DNA of 64,000 nucleotides from JABDIP01 sp965237625 (GCA_965237625.1 CBDEGD010000028.1:1-64000), one strand, 5' to 3'. Shown: positions 16,033 through 25,086, numbered from the stretch's first letter. Notes: generated by a model not told the origin, from the letters alone. Numbers and translations are program-made.

Positions 16033-17292
16033 TCAGCTATTCGGCGGTTTGTCCGACCCGGATGTGCCGGTGCGGTTTCCAGCGATGGTCCGACAAAAGG
16101 CATAAAACGGCACCGCAAAATGGACGAGGCACAGGGCAATGGCAGCGGCCAAGACCATGACATTGGTCGCGTATTCCAGGCCGCTCACGTCTAGTAGCAA
16201 GAATTCCGACAACCAGACGAACAGTAGGAAGACGCCAACGGCAGCGCCACAGATGACGATCAACTCAATTGGCGATGGGTTATCGCGCAGGTAGATCGAT
16301 CGATAGAACTCCAGCCACTGAACGCAGCGGGCCATCATTCCCTTGGCTTCGGGCACATCGCGGTAATCGCAACCCTTGAGCCGGGCCGCGGTAAACCAAT
16401 ATCCTCCCAGCACCGAGGCGAGAAATGAGGCGAAAAAACCGATCGTCACTATGAGCGGAGGGTCAGCGGCGATTTCCGGCAATAGCAATATGAAGACCAT
16501 CACAACGACCAGCCAGGCCGCTGAGGAATCCCAGAAGCCCGGACGATGGCGTAGTGCCTGCTCCCGGGTCAGGACGTAGTCACGACCACGGAACCGGTAA
16601 AGGAAGTTCCCGTCGTCAGTTGGCCGGGCCTCCAGCGGAACTTTTTTGAGATTCTTGCCGGTTCCGCGGGAAACGAAGTATATGAGCACTATGATGGCGG
16701 GCAGGGTGACGATCAGGCCGATCATATTGATCGTTTCAGGATCCAAAGAGAGCATTTCCGCCAGGGCGGCTCTCACCGTGACCGTGTAGGGGCTGTTGGC
16801 AAAGACCATCACCAGGGTGCCTATGACGAGCACGCCAACGCCGATCATCAGCCTGCCGCTGGACGTGTCGTCGCCGCCTTGGCTGATTGAGCGATCGTAT
16901 TCCAGTTTCTGAGCCCAGCGGGCGGCAACGCCCTCGGCCTTCGGCACCTCCCGATAGTCGCAACCGTCGAGCAGGGCGACGGTGCGCCGATGTTCTCGAA
17001 ACATGCTGAGCAGGAGCGGAATGAAGAGCACCAGCATCGCAGCGATCTGCCATGGGAGGCCGATACGGTCGAATGCCTCAAATTCTGTGAGTAGGGGTGC
17101 CACAATGAGGACCAGGACAGGGATCAGGGCAAGCATGCCCCTCATGCGCCCTGCATTCCGGGCCTGCCTGCCGAACTCCAACACCTGCTGCTCCGTCAGC
17201 ACATAGTCGCGCCTCCAATACCGAAGGAGGAAACGCCCATCGCCTGCCGGGCGGATATCACGCGGAATATCTTGCGGTCTAAGGGCGGCCAT
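16033..17292 (-). CDS. hypothetical membrane protein with internal tandem duplication
   Basis: A 419-residue protein made of two similar halves. Each half starts with a cytoplasmic block (PAGDGRFLLRYWRRDYVLTE in the first, PTDDGNFLYRFRGRDYVLTR in the second), then two membrane segments, then a second block (LLDGCDYREVPKAEGVAARW and LKGCDYRDVPEAKGMMARC) and two further membrane segments. ATG 17292 was chosen because TTGAGGAAG lies nine bases before it; an ATG 12 codons upstream is the alternative. Family and role are unknown. Confidence 0.7.
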   Translation of the reverse strand: MAALRPQDIPRDIRPAGDGRFLLRYWRRDYVLTEQQVLEFGRQARNAGRMRGMLALIPVLVLIVAPLLTEFEAFDRIGLPWQIAAMLVLFIPLLLSMFREHRRTVALLDGCDYREVPKAEGVAARWAQKLEYDRSISQGGDDTSSGRLMIGVGVLVIGTLVMVFANSPYTVTVRAALAEMLSLDPETINMIGLIVTLPAIIVLIYFVSRGTGKNLKKVPLEARPTDDGNFLYRFRGRDYVLTREQALRHRPGFWDSSAAWLVVVMVFILLLPEIAADPPLIVTIGFFASFLASVLGGYWFTAARLKGCDYRDVPEAKGMMARCVQWLEFYRSIYLRDNPSPIELIVICGAAVGVFLLFVWLSEFLLLDVSGLEYATNVMVLAAAIALCLVHFAVPFYAFCRTIAGNRTGTSGSDKPPNS

Positions 17293-17647
17293 CGGAACGT
17301 ACTTCCTCAACGGAATCGCGGCCCACATTGGGCCTCAGAGATCGACCGCCGACAGACGACGGAAAGTCCAACCCGCTTCCGAGTTTATTCCTATTCAGAA
17401 CAAGGCCGCCCCGAGGGCTACTGGCACCAAGGGCCGAGCCATTGCTGTTCTATTTTCGCGAAATAGCCCTTCGGAAATACAATTTGAAGCTTAAAATTCC
17501 GTTTAGGCGGATGGGGCACGGCAGCCATTTCGGGCAGCCCGATTGAGTGCTCGGTTTCAGATTAAGGGAAACGCGCCCGGCGCCATGGTGAGGATCGCAC
17601 CGAGGCCCGGGGGGAGCGGCGGCGCCGGGTTGCGGCGCCGGGCCCGC
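17293..17647. other. intergenic stretch without recognised gene
   Basis: Holds the upstream region of the duplicated membrane protein and the 3' flank of msrB. Open frames here look like shadows. A GC hairpin (GGCGCCG / CGGCGCC, 17621-17639) lies just past the msrB stop without a T-run. Nothing else seen. Confidence 0.5.
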
Positions 17648-18049
17648 CTATTCCTTTTTGGGCGCCAGGTCCAGCGCCGCGGAGTTCATGCAATAGCGCT
17701 TGCCGGACGGCTCCGGGCCGTCCTCGAAGACATGGCCCAGATGAGCGTCGCAGCGGGCGCACAGGACTTCCGTGCGCACCATCCACAGTGTGCGGTCCGA
17801 TTCTTCCGCGACGGCGTCCTCGGCTATCGGGGACCAGAAGGACGGCCAACCGGTGCCGCTATCGTATTTCGCCTCGGAATCGAACAGGTCGGTGCCGCAA
17901 CAGACACAACGATAAGTGCCCGGATCCTTGGTGTCCCAGGTTTCGCCCGTAAAGGCGCGCTCGGTGCCCTTCTTGCGGGTCACGCGGTACTGTTCGGGTG
18001 TCAATTGCGCCTTCCATTCGGCGTCGGTCTTGGTGATTTTCTCGGTCAT
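17648..18049 (-). CDS. msrB: peptide-methionine (R)-S-oxide reductase MsrB
   Basis: A 133-residue cytoplasmic enzyme that reduces methionine-R-sulfoxide in oxidised proteins. The zinc pairs are in YRCVCCGTDLF and VLCARCDAHLGHVFEDGP, the substrate pocket in SGTGWPSFW, and the catalytic Cys in KRYCMNSAAL. Length and order are those of stand-alone MsrB. It is monocistronic as far as can be seen, and msrA is not in the window. Confidence 0.95.
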   Translation of the reverse strand: MTEKITKTDAEWKAQLTPEQYRVTRKKGTERAFTGETWDTKDPGTYRCVCCGTDLFDSEAKYDSGTGWPSFWSPIAEDAVAEESDRTLWMVRTEVLCARCDAHLGHVFEDGPEPSGKRYCMNSAALDLAPKKE

Positions 18050-18191
18050 TTATTCCGCTCGAGTGATACCCGGCCGGCTTTCCCGGGTCGGGAGGTCGAT
18101 GTCTCAACAGAACATGGCGAAATGCACCGCCGGGGCCAAGCCTCATTGCGCGCCCGACAAGCATACGATGCCTGACAGGCCGTGAGAGTTA

Positions 18192-19553
18192 CTAAACGCC
18201 CTCCCGGGTCGATCGGCCCAACAGCCCGGCGGGGCGGTAGATGAGTACGATGGTCAGCAGGCCGAACACGGCGATGTCCTTATAGGCGATATCCAGATAG
18301 CCCGACCAGAAGGTCTCCAACAAACCGATCAGGATTCCGCCCAGCAGGGCGCCCCACACCGAGCCGATACCGCCGACGATGGCGGCGGCCAAAGCTTTGA
18401 AACCGATCAGATGGCCCATGAAGAAATTCACGCCGCCGAAATAAATGGCCAGGATAAAGCCGGCGGCGGCCGCCAACCCGCCTCCGATCAGGAAGGTGCG
18501 GCCGATCGTCCGGTCGACATCGATGCCGACCAAAGCCGCCATTCCGGAATCATCGGCGCAGGCGCGCTGGGCGCGACCGAGGCTTGTACGGGTCAACAGC
18601 AGATGCAGCGCGGCGAACAGCAGGGCCGTCAGGGTCAGAATCATGATCTGCCCGACACCGATCGAGGCGGTAAACCCACCCGTTGTTATCAACTCGACTC
18701 GCTCGGTGAAGATCGGCTGCAGCCAGCGATCGCGAGAGCCCTGGACCAGCCGCACGTATTCCTGAAGCGCGATCGCCAGCCCAATGGTGGCGATTAGCGG
18801 GGCCTGGGTCGCCACCCGGCGCATTGGGCGGAAGACGAGGCGCTCGGTCGCCCAGCCATGGACCGCCCCCACCAGCATCGCCAACGCCAGCACCGAGAGC
18901 AGGCTCAGCGGCAGCACCCAGCCGCCGAGCGCCGCAAGGATTGTGGTACCGATCACCGTTGCGAAACCGCCGGTCATGGCCAATTGGCCGAACGCCAGAT
19001 TGATCCGCCCGACAATACCGTAGACCAGGGTGTAGCCGATGGCGAGCAAGGCATAGACGCTGGAGATCGCGACGGCATTGACCAATTGCTGGACCAAGTA
19101 GGCGCCCTGGATACCGGATGTCCCGTCGACAGCCATGGCCGGTTCGCCAACCGGGCGAGGGCGATCGAACAGGCCCAGCCAGACTCTCAGCATATGCAGC
19201 CGGACCGGCGTCAGCGCGCCCTCGCGATCGGTCGCCACGCCCTCCAGCACCAGCCGGTCGGCCGCCAGTGTCCCGCCCGCGAACCGGCAGAGGATCCAAT
19301 GATCGCCATCCCGCTCGCCGCCGCCCGTCGTGCGATACTCCACGATAATCGCATGGGATGCGGACGGTTCGGCCCCCCGCCGGAGTATTTCGATCGCGGC
19401 GGAGCCTTCGAAGGCCGGAATGAGCGACCGGCAAAGGCGCATTTGTTCGCCATCGATGCCGCAGCCCGACAGGACCGCAGACAGCACAAGCGCCATGCCG
19501 ATGCCGAGCCGGCGCCAGCCTCCGCAGCGCAAGGGCCTGCTGTGAGTGCCCAT
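18192..19553 (-). CDS. LivH-type branched-chain amino acid ABC permease with N-terminal lipoprotein-like extension
   Basis: A 453-residue protein, against about 300 for ordinary LivH. The C-terminal ~310 residues are a standard permease: LLAIGYTLVYGIVGRINLAF and later SLGRAQRACADDSGMAALVG, then VWGALLGGILIGLLE and a final IYRPAGLLG. The first ~145 residues begin with a hydrophobic segment and SAVLSGC (lipobox-like), then a soluble domain with LCRSLIPAFEGSAAIEIL and GDHWILCRFAGGTL. That extension would lie outside the membrane. ATG 19553 was chosen over an in-frame TTG. No LivM, LivG, LivF or binding protein is nearby, so it is an orphan. Substrate unknown. Confidence 0.85.
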   Translation of the reverse strand: MGTHSRPLRCGGWRRLGIGMALVLSAVLSGCGIDGEQMRLCRSLIPAFEGSAAIEILRRGAEPSASHAIIVEYRTTGGGERDGDHWILCRFAGGTLAADRLVLEGVATDREGALTPVRLHMLRVWLGLFDRPRPVGEPAMAVDGTSGIQGAYLVQQLVNAVAISSVYALLAIGYTLVYGIVGRINLAFGQLAMTGGFATVIGTTILAALGGWVLPLSLLSVLALAMLVGAVHGWATERLVFRPMRRVATQAPLIATIGLAIALQEYVRLVQGSRDRWLQPIFTERVELITTGGFTASIGVGQIMILTLTALLFAALHLLLTRTSLGRAQRACADDSGMAALVGIDVDRTIGRTFLIGGGLAAAAGFILAIYFGGVNFFMGHLIGFKALAAAIVGGIGSVWGALLGGILIGLLETFWSGYLDIAYKDIAVFGLLTIVLIYRPAGLLGRSTREGV

Positions 19554-19695
19554 CTGCCCCCGCAATCTAAAACGGCCCCGATACCGCCGAGTCGCGGGAT
19601 CGGAGCCGTTATTTGTACCCGTGCCGGCCGGGCCGGGCCAGAGCCCGACCGCCAGACACTGGTCAGCCGGCGGTCAGGGGGCGGTCAGACGGCGG

Positions 19696-20223
19696 TCAGG
19701 CGGCGCGGCGCCGGGCGGCCTGGTTGGCGGCAAAGCGCCCGCCATCGGTCTGGAAGTGCTCGCCGACAAGGCCGGCATCGCGGAACAGCAACACCGCATG
19801 GCCGCGCGCCGCCGCCCGGACATCGCCGCGGCCCATGCCCAGCTCGGCCAGTTCGGCGTCGCTGTAACTCGACAGTTCGCGATAGATCCGCCGCTCTTCG
19901 CGCCAGGAGGCGAGGCGCTGCGACAGCAGGGCGCCACGCTGGGCGGCCCGGGACTTACGGCCCGCCGCCAAGTCGGCGACCAAGGCCTCGCGATCAAATC
20001 CCATATCGGCCAGGACCCGGTCCGTTTTGCGGCGCAGTCCCCATGCGGTGGCACGGTCCCTTGCCGCGCCGGCAACGGCATCGTAAGCCGCCGTCAGAAC
20101 ACCCATAAGACCCGATGTCGGGAGCCCGGCCTCTTCAGCGGAGACGGGAGACACATCGGCACGGTCGACCGTGCCGAAGGCAAAAGCGCGGCTGGGAAAG
20201 CGGTCGTTGGTCATATCGGACAC
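19696..20223 (-). CDS. DUF1127 domain protein
   Basis: A 175-residue Arg-rich protein. The DUF1127 motif is visible at SWREERRIYRELSSYSDAEL followed by AELGMGRGDV. A degenerate similar segment, LRRKTDRVLADMGFDREALV, lies earlier, so the protein may carry two copies, whereas many DUF1127 proteins are only 45-100 residues. Some short DUF1127 proteins bind RNA; whether this applies here is unknown. It could start at the second Met three codons in. Confidence 0.75.
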   Translation of the reverse strand: MSDMTNDRFPSRAFAFGTVDRADVSPVSAEEAGLPTSGLMGVLTAAYDAVAGAARDRATAWGLRRKTDRVLADMGFDREALVADLAAGRKSRAAQRGALLSQRLASWREERRIYRELSSYSDAELAELGMGRGDVRAAARGHAVLLFRDAGLVGEHFQTDGGRFAANQAARRRAA

Positions 20224-20603
20224 TCCGAAAGGCGATCTTTTTGGAATTCGCCGGTTGCATTACCGGAAATATGAGTCTGTCCGGACCTCACAACCAGAGG
20301 ACTTTTTGCAGCGCAGCATTGCAGGATTTCGATGGCGGTTGGCACACCGGATACGCGGCCATGGATGGCCGACTTCCATCTCGTGGCCTGTGACACACCG
20401 GTGGCGATCGCTTGGCATGAAGGTGCTGTGACCCGCGTCACTGCCGCTTGAGCCGTCGCCGGTGATGCTGTGCCGACAGGACATCGCGGCACCATCGTCA
20501 CGGATCTGTGAAAGTGGCGAAAAACAAAGGCGCTACACTTTTTGTTAAAAATCGCTTAAATTGCGCATTAACGACAAGCGCCAAGGTCCCGAAAGGATTG
20601 GCA
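20224..20603. promoter_or_regulatory. divergent intergenic region
   Basis: A 380-base gap between two divergent genes, expected to contain both promoters. The right third (about 20515-20580) is AT-rich for this genome. No operator or structured RNA was recognised. Confidence 0.4.
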
Positions 20604-20900
20604 ATGGGCATCGACACGCCGACAGGCAACACACGCAAACTCGAAGAGCTGGATAAGCTGATCGAGGGTCGCTGGGCCCTGATCAACCGGCTGTTCGTGG
20701 ACGTTGAGGAGCTGGTGGAAGAACGCGACCGGCTGGCCGGCCGCAACACCGGTCTTCTGGACCGGCTGTTCGGGCGTCGCCAGCAGGCGCCGGCCCCGGT
20801 TGGCAACACAACGGTGCGGCGGCCTGAAGTGCGGCGGCCGTCTTCGTCGAAATCCGCCGATCGCGTGCGACGGAGCGGCAACATCCGCGCAGTGTCCTAG
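20604..20900 (+). CDS. small coiled-coil hypothetical protein
   Basis: A 98-residue protein starting MGIDTPTGNTRKLEELDKLI. Residues 12-55 form a charged heptad-like helix (VDVEELVEERDRLAGRN), followed by LLDRLFGRR and a basic Pro/Arg/Ser-rich tail. AAAGGA about six bases before the ATG supports this start. Its position 187 bases before the bactofilin gene suggests, but does not prove, a shared role at the cell envelope. No known family recognised. Confidence 0.6.
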   Translation: MGIDTPTGNTRKLEELDKLIEGRWALINRLFVDVEELVEERDRLAGRNTGLLDRLFGRRQQAPAPVGNTTVRRPEVRRPSSSKSADRVRRSGNIRAVS

Positions 20901-21087
20901 GCGTTCCACGGCCCAGCCCGACTAGAAGTAGGGCGCTGCATGGCGTCTCGCCACCAGCTCGGTTCTCCGGTTGACCGAAGCGGTTATTCAGGCGTTTTCC
21001 CGGGTTGATCGCGGCCCTACGGTTTCGTCTTTTTTAACCATTTCAGTCTATTGATCCGACCCCTCACCGAAACCGGAGTGACGGGAT

Positions 21088-21567
21088 ATGATCTTCCAGA
21101 ATGAAAAATCTTCGGCATCGGATGCCGGCCAAAACTACGATTCGAAGAGCAAGAAGGTTCAGCACTCGGTCATCGGCTCAGACCTGAAGATCAAGGGCGA
21201 CCTGGAGAGTACCGGCGATATCACCATCGACGGATCCGTCGAGGGCAATATCAAGTGCCGGACCCTGATCCTGGGTGCGGAGCCCATGATCAACAGCTCG
21301 ATCGAAGCCGACACCGTTCGCATCAACGGCGCATTCTCGGGCGATGTGAAGGCCCGTAAAGTTGTGCTGACGAAGACCGCCAAGGTTGCTGGCGACATCT
21401 TCCACGAATGTCTCGAGGTGGAGGAAGGCGCGATCCTGGAGGGCCGGCTGGGTCGACTGAAGAATGAGAAGAACGAGAAAAACGCGTCCAATGGCAGTAG
21501 CCGGACGAGTGACCCCGACCCCAAGGTCACCACGCTGAAGCCGGTCGAGGCCGGCACCGGCGACTGA
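21088..21567 (+). CDS. bactofilin (polymer-forming cytoskeletal protein)
   Basis: A 159-residue bactofilin. The core is a right-handed beta-helix built of short repeats: VIGSDLKIKGDLESTGDITI then DGSVEGNIKCRTLILG, INGAFSGDVKARKVVLTKTA and KVAGDIFHECLEVEEGAILE. Flanking N- and C-terminal tails are polar and disordered, as usual. Bactofilins polymerise without nucleotide and position cell-wall enzymes; an L,D-transpeptidase family gene 200 bases downstream fits that theme. A terminator follows. Confidence 0.92.
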   Translation: MIFQNEKSSASDAGQNYDSKSKKVQHSVIGSDLKIKGDLESTGDITIDGSVEGNIKCRTLILGAEPMINSSIEADTVRINGAFSGDVKARKVVLTKTAKVAGDIFHECLEVEEGAILEGRLGRLKNEKNEKNASNGSSRTSDPDPKVTTLKPVEAGTGD

Positions 21568-21632
21568 CCGACGAGGACTGACCGACCTCGGCGGCGGGCA
21601 ATCGCTGCCGATCTGACTACTAGACGACAGAG

Positions 21633-21659
21633 GAGCCTGGCCCGTTGGCCGGGCTCTTT
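21633..21659 (+). terminator. rho-independent terminator after bactofilin gene
   Basis: GAGCCTGGCC and GGCCGGGCTC form a 10-pair stem (one T-G wobble) around the loop CGTT, followed directly by TTT. Confidence 0.75.
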
Positions 21660-21764
21660 GCCGTTCGGGTCCGGACGGGAGCGGTCCGGCAATCGCATAC
21701 CGGACATTGAATCGGCCCAATTTTCCGGTCATCTTTCGGGTGGAATGGCCGGGGGATACCATCG

Positions 21765-22289
21765 ATGAAACGGCGTGCAATTCTGCTGGCGGCCCTGGTG
21801 CTGCCGGTGACGAGTGCTGTCGCGATCCTGGCCTATCCGCGCCGTGCGCCACTTGGATCCGGCGTCGTCGCGGACCGGATCGTGGTGCGAAAATCGGATC
21901 GGCGGATGACGCTCTTCACCGATGGCCAGCCGATCAGGACCTATGAGGTCGCGCTCGGCTTCGGCGAGCCGGGCGCCAAGACCCGCGAGGGGGACGGCCG
22001 GACACCGGAAGGCCACTACAGCATCAGCGGACGAAACCCGCAGAGCGCCTACCACCTGTCCTTGCGCATCAGCTACCCGGAACCGCGCGACATCGAGGCC
22101 GCCAGGGCATTAGGTCTGCCGCCGGGCGGCGACATCATGATCCATGGGACGCGCAACGGGGTCGGATGGTTCGGCGCGGTCGCCCGATCTGTCGACTGGA
22201 CTGCCGGCTGCATCGCCGTGACCAATGAGGAGATAGAGGAGATCTGGCACGCCGTTCCGGACGGCACACCCATCGAGATTCTGCCTTAG
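21765..22289 (+). CDS. YafK-like L,D-transpeptidase family protein
   Basis: A 174-residue protein with an N-terminal membrane/signal segment (MKRRAILLAALVLPVTSAVA). The YkuD catalytic fold shows IMIHGT (His) and DWTAGCIAVTNEE (catalytic Cys). The GCIAVTN form rather than SHGCIRM places it near the YafK/DpaA branch, which in E. coli releases Lpp from murein rather than cross-linking it; which reaction applies here is open. DGRTPEGHYSISGRNP is the typical substrate-loop block. Confidence 0.85.
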   Translation: MKRRAILLAALVLPVTSAVAILAYPRRAPLGSGVVADRIVVRKSDRRMTLFTDGQPIRTYEVALGFGEPGAKTREGDGRTPEGHYSISGRNPQSAYHLSLRISYPEPRDIEAARALGLPPGGDIMIHGTRNGVGWFGAVARSVDWTAGCIAVTNEEIEEIWHAVPDGTPIEILP

Positions 22290-22342
22290 TGGGGATTGCC
22301 TGCAGGGTTCGACGGACCCGCAGCTCTGCCAAGCCGGAAAGC

Positions 22343-22397
22343 AGCACTCCCCCTCACCCTCCCACGGCTTCGCCGTGGGAGGGTGAGGGGGAGTGCT
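22343..22397. repeat. perfect 26-bp inverted repeat, family A short copy, possible terminator
   Basis: Arms of 26 bases from AGCACTCCCCCTCACCCTCC on the left, perfectly mirrored on the right, with a 3-base spacer TTC. It lies between the convergent L,D-transpeptidase-family gene and the next minus-strand gene and would form a very stable hairpin on either strand. Confidence 0.8.
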
Positions 22398-22450
22398 GAG
22401 TGAGACTTCGCGAACAATGGGCCGGCCAAGCGTCCCGACGGCGTACTCGC

Positions 22451-22990
22451 CTATTGAACCGTCCGGTCGGCGGTTTCGATGCCGAATCGCTCGACGATCA
22501 CATCGTTGAACAGCAGAAGCTGCAGGGCCACGGCGATCGCCTTGTGGTCGGAGATCGTCTCGCCGGCGAACAGCCCGGCGGCCCGCAGATGCTCGACCCG
22601 GCGCCGCGCCTCGGCGATATCGGGATCGTTCCGGTCGTCGGGATAGAAGCCCCAGGTATAGGCCAGAAGCCGCTCGGAATGGTCCCAGCCGCGGCGGAAT
22701 TCCGGATCGCAGGTCCGGGCCAGGCTGCGCAGCCGGCCGGCCAGGGTCCGCGGCTCATGACCGGACAAGGCGCCCAGCGCCATCCCGGCGACCCGCGACC
22801 GGGCCGAGCCTTCCAATTCCATACTCGCGGCGGTAACCGCCTTCAGCGCGCATCCGACCATGAAGCCCAATGCGAAGGCATCGTCCCAAAATCCGGACGG
22901 TACGCCGACCGCCCGTTTCAGCCCCGCGAGATAGATACCGGCGATACGCCCACCGAGCGCCGCCGCCTCACGCTCCTCGACTTTCCGCAT
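22451..22990 (-). CDS. hypothetical protein, helical
   Basis: A 179-residue, mostly alpha-helical soluble protein starting MRKVEEREAAALGGRIAGIY. Features include FWDDAFALGFMVGCALKAVT and AYTWGFYPDDRNDPD. No signal peptide, membrane segment or known motif is recognised. An earlier in-frame start (23041) adds a Gly/Ser-rich tail without a better ribosome site. Function unknown. Confidence 0.6.
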   Translation of the reverse strand: MRKVEEREAAALGGRIAGIYLAGLKRAVGVPSGFWDDAFALGFMVGCALKAVTAASMELEGSARSRVAGMALGALSGHEPRTLAGRLRSLARTCDPEFRRGWDHSERLLAYTWGFYPDDRNDPDIAEARRRVEHLRAAGLFAGETISDHKAIAVALQLLLFNDVIVERFGIETADRTVQ

Positions 22991-23044
22991 GTGTGCCCCA
23001 TGCCCTAACGATCCTGAACTGCCAATACTGTGCGCGGGCAAAGA

Positions 23045-23293
23045 TTAACCCTTCCTTTCCCGGCCAGAGGTCAATTCGCCTTCAGGGGAAAGTGCCAGTT
23101 CGTCGCGAAGCCAGGTCTCGAATTCACGCACGGCCTGCGATGCGGCGGCATATCGGTCGGGGAAGGGCGCCAACGGCCGGCCCGATTTCAGCGCATCGCA
23201 GGCCGGTGTTTCCCGGGCCAAAAAGACGCCCTGGCGGGGTCTCTCATCGCGATGGCCGCCATCGCCGGTGGAATGATCTTGGTCACGCTGCAA
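23045..23293 (-). pseudogene. possible small or frameshifted gene
   Basis: A short frame with protein-like codon use in its last 55 codons (FPDRYAAASQAVREFETWLR then DELALSPEGEL), but only a TTG start. A different frame upstream begins with ATG at 23334 (MSGENHDATFFLETCSVTKI) and runs into a stop near 23190, so the two might be halves of one gene broken by a frameshift. Weak evidence; it may also be noncoding. Confidence 0.25.
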
Positions 23294-23350
23294 GTTTCGA
23301 GGAAAAAGGTCGCATCGTGGTTCTCACCGGACATCAGGTAGATCGCCGGC

Positions 23351-23935
23351 CTACCAGCCCTTGCTGCCCGGCTCGCCCTTGATGGGGCCGGCTATCCGGC
23401 GCGTGACCCAGCCGCCGTAGAAACGCCCGGGCTGGGGCGAGACCGGCTCGTCGTCGAGCCAACAGGCATCCACCCGCGCCGGATAGAAGGCGATGTGATC
23501 CTTGATCCGCTCATAGCCCTGGCCGAGATCGGTCAGCGGATCGGGGTAGCTCCAGGCGGCCTCGGCCGACCGCCTGCCATCGATTTCCAAATCCCAATAG
23601 CGGGCCACGCCCTTCCATTCGCACAGCGACCAGCCCTCGGCGGGCAGAAGACAGTCCATGGCCACATCCGCCGGCGGAAGGTAGTAGACGGGCGCTCCGG
23701 CGGTCTCCACCACCCGGAGCGCCTGGGTGCTGTCGGCAATGGTCTTGCCGGCGTATTCCACGCGGACCCGCCGGTCCACGGTCTCGACGCGCGGCGGCCG
23801 GGGATAGTCCCAGACCGATTCCTGACCTGGCCTCGGCGCAACGATCTCCGCCGGATCGGGCCGGCCTCTCTGCACACCCCGATATTGCGCGATCAACGCC
23901 AGCAATTCAGCTTTGCTCGGAAGGGGCCGGGCCAT
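23351..23935 (-). CDS. DUF427 domain protein
   Basis: A 194-residue cytosolic protein with the DUF427 core: ESVWDYPRPPRVETVDRRVR, VEYAGKTIADSTQALRVVET and YYLPPADVAM, then SLCEWKGVARYWDLEIDGR and a final FYGGWVTRRIAGP. DUF427 is a small beta-rich fold of unknown biochemical role. It starts 13 bases after the ABC ATPase stop and is probably the last gene of the transporter operon. The ATG giving MARPLPSKAELL was chosen; upstream residues overlap the ATPase gene. Confidence 0.85.
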   Translation of the reverse strand: MARPLPSKAELLALIAQYRGVQRGRPDPAEIVAPRPGQESVWDYPRPPRVETVDRRVRVEYAGKTIADSTQALRVVETAGAPVYYLPPADVAMDCLLPAEGWSLCEWKGVARYWDLEIDGRRSAEAAWSYPDPLTDLGQGYERIKDHIAFYPARVDACWLDDEPVSPQPGRFYGGWVTRRIAGPIKGEPGSKGW

Positions 23936-23948
23936 GAGCCTGCGGGAC

Positions 23949-25043
23949 CTACAGGATCGCCTGCTCGGTCTCGGGGTCGAACAGATGCAGATGGTCCAGA
24001 TTGAGAGCCACCGTGGCCGCGCTGCCGGCCTTGGGCACGATGCGGCCTTCGGACTTGCCGACCATCTCATGGCCGCCGAGTTCCAGGAACAGGATCGATT
24101 CCGGCCCCATCGGCTCGACCACGGAGATATGGCTGTCGGCCTGCCAGCCGGGGGCGGCGGCGGTGTCGTCGACCAGGATCAGATCGTCCGGGCGGATGCC
24201 CATCACCACCGGGCGGCCTTCCGACAGGCCGTTCGTGTCCTTATCGGTCAGCGGCACATGCACGTCGTCGCCGATGTCGCAAACCAGACCGTCCTTGCCG
24301 GCTGCGATACGGCCCGGCACGAGATTCATCGCCGGGCTGCCGATGAAGCCGGCGACGAAGAGGTTCACCGGGTTCTGATAGACATCCAGCGGTGTGCCGA
24401 TCTGCTGGATATGGCCGTCGCGCATGATCACGATGCGGTCGGCCAGGGTCATCGCCTCGATCTGGTCGTGGGTGACGTAGATGACCGTGGTCCGCACCTT
24501 CTGATGCAGCTTCTTGATCTCGGTACGCATCTGGTTGCGCAATTTGGCGTCGAGGTTCGACAAAGGCTCGTCGAACAGGAACACCTGGGGATCGCGCACG
24601 ATTGCCCGGCCCATGGAGACCCTCTGGCGCTGGCCGCCGGACAGCTCCGACGGCTTGCGCTCCAGCAGATCCTCCAGCCCGAGGATCGCCGCCGCCTCTT
24701 CCACCTTGGCGTCGACTTCGTCTTTCGGCCGGCGCGCGGCGCGCAGCCCAAAGGCGATGTTCCGCCGCACCGTCATATGGGGGTAGAGCGCGTAGTTCTG
24801 GAACACCATGGCGATGTTCCGGTTCTTCGGCTCCACATTGTTGACCAGCTTGTCGCCGATATGGACCTCGCCCTCGGTGATCTCCTCCAGCCCGGCGATC
24901 ATCCGCAGCATGGTCGACTTGCCGCAGCCCGACGGGCCGACCAGCACGACGAATTCGTCATGGGCGATGTCCAGGCTCAGCCCGTGGATCACCTCGACCT
25001 TGCCGTAGCGCTTGAAGACATTGCGGATGGAAACATTGGCCAT
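23949..25043 (-). CDS. CUT1 ABC transporter ATPase (UgpC/MalK-like)
   Basis: A 364-residue ATPase for a carbohydrate-type importer. Walker A GPSGCGKST, Q-loop MVFQNYALYPHMTV, signature LSGGQRQRVSMGRA, Walker B VFLFDEPLSNLDAKLR and H-loop VTHDQ are all intact. The C-terminal regulatory (TOBE/OB) domain begins near residue 240. It would energise the permeases at 26935-28697. The start MANVSIRNVFKRYGKV fits the family. The ATPase gene is separated from the lyase gene by a palindromic repeat. Confidence 0.92.
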   Translation of the reverse strand: MANVSIRNVFKRYGKVEVIHGLSLDIAHDEFVVLVGPSGCGKSTMLRMIAGLEEITEGEVHIGDKLVNNVEPKNRNIAMVFQNYALYPHMTVRRNIAFGLRAARRPKDEVDAKVEEAAAILGLEDLLERKPSELSGGQRQRVSMGRAIVRDPQVFLFDEPLSNLDAKLRNQMRTEIKKLHQKVRTTVIYVTHDQIEAMTLADRIVIMRDGHIQQIGTPLDVYQNPVNLFVAGFIGSPAMNLVPGRIAAGKDGLVCDIGDDVHVPLTDKDTNGLSEGRPVVMGIRPDDLILVDDTAAAPGWQADSHISVVEPMGPESILFLELGGHEMVGKSEGRIVPKAGSAATVALNLDHLHLFDPETEQAIL

Positions 25044-25086
25044 GGTCAGCGAATCTCGGTTTCGGGTGCAAAGGGACATGTCTTAG

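Noticed and set aside
15916..16091. Plus-strand stretch reading TAHITVTVHDRLLGDAWPNA
   Set aside because: Looks protein-like for about 50 codons but overlaps the minus-strand membrane protein end and has no start or recognised family; probably chance or a very short relic.
23949..25043. Assignment of the transporter specifically to glycerol-3-phosphate (ugpC) or maltose (malK)
   Set aside because: ATPases of this group are shared among many sugars; neither neighbours nor the binding protein support one substrate.
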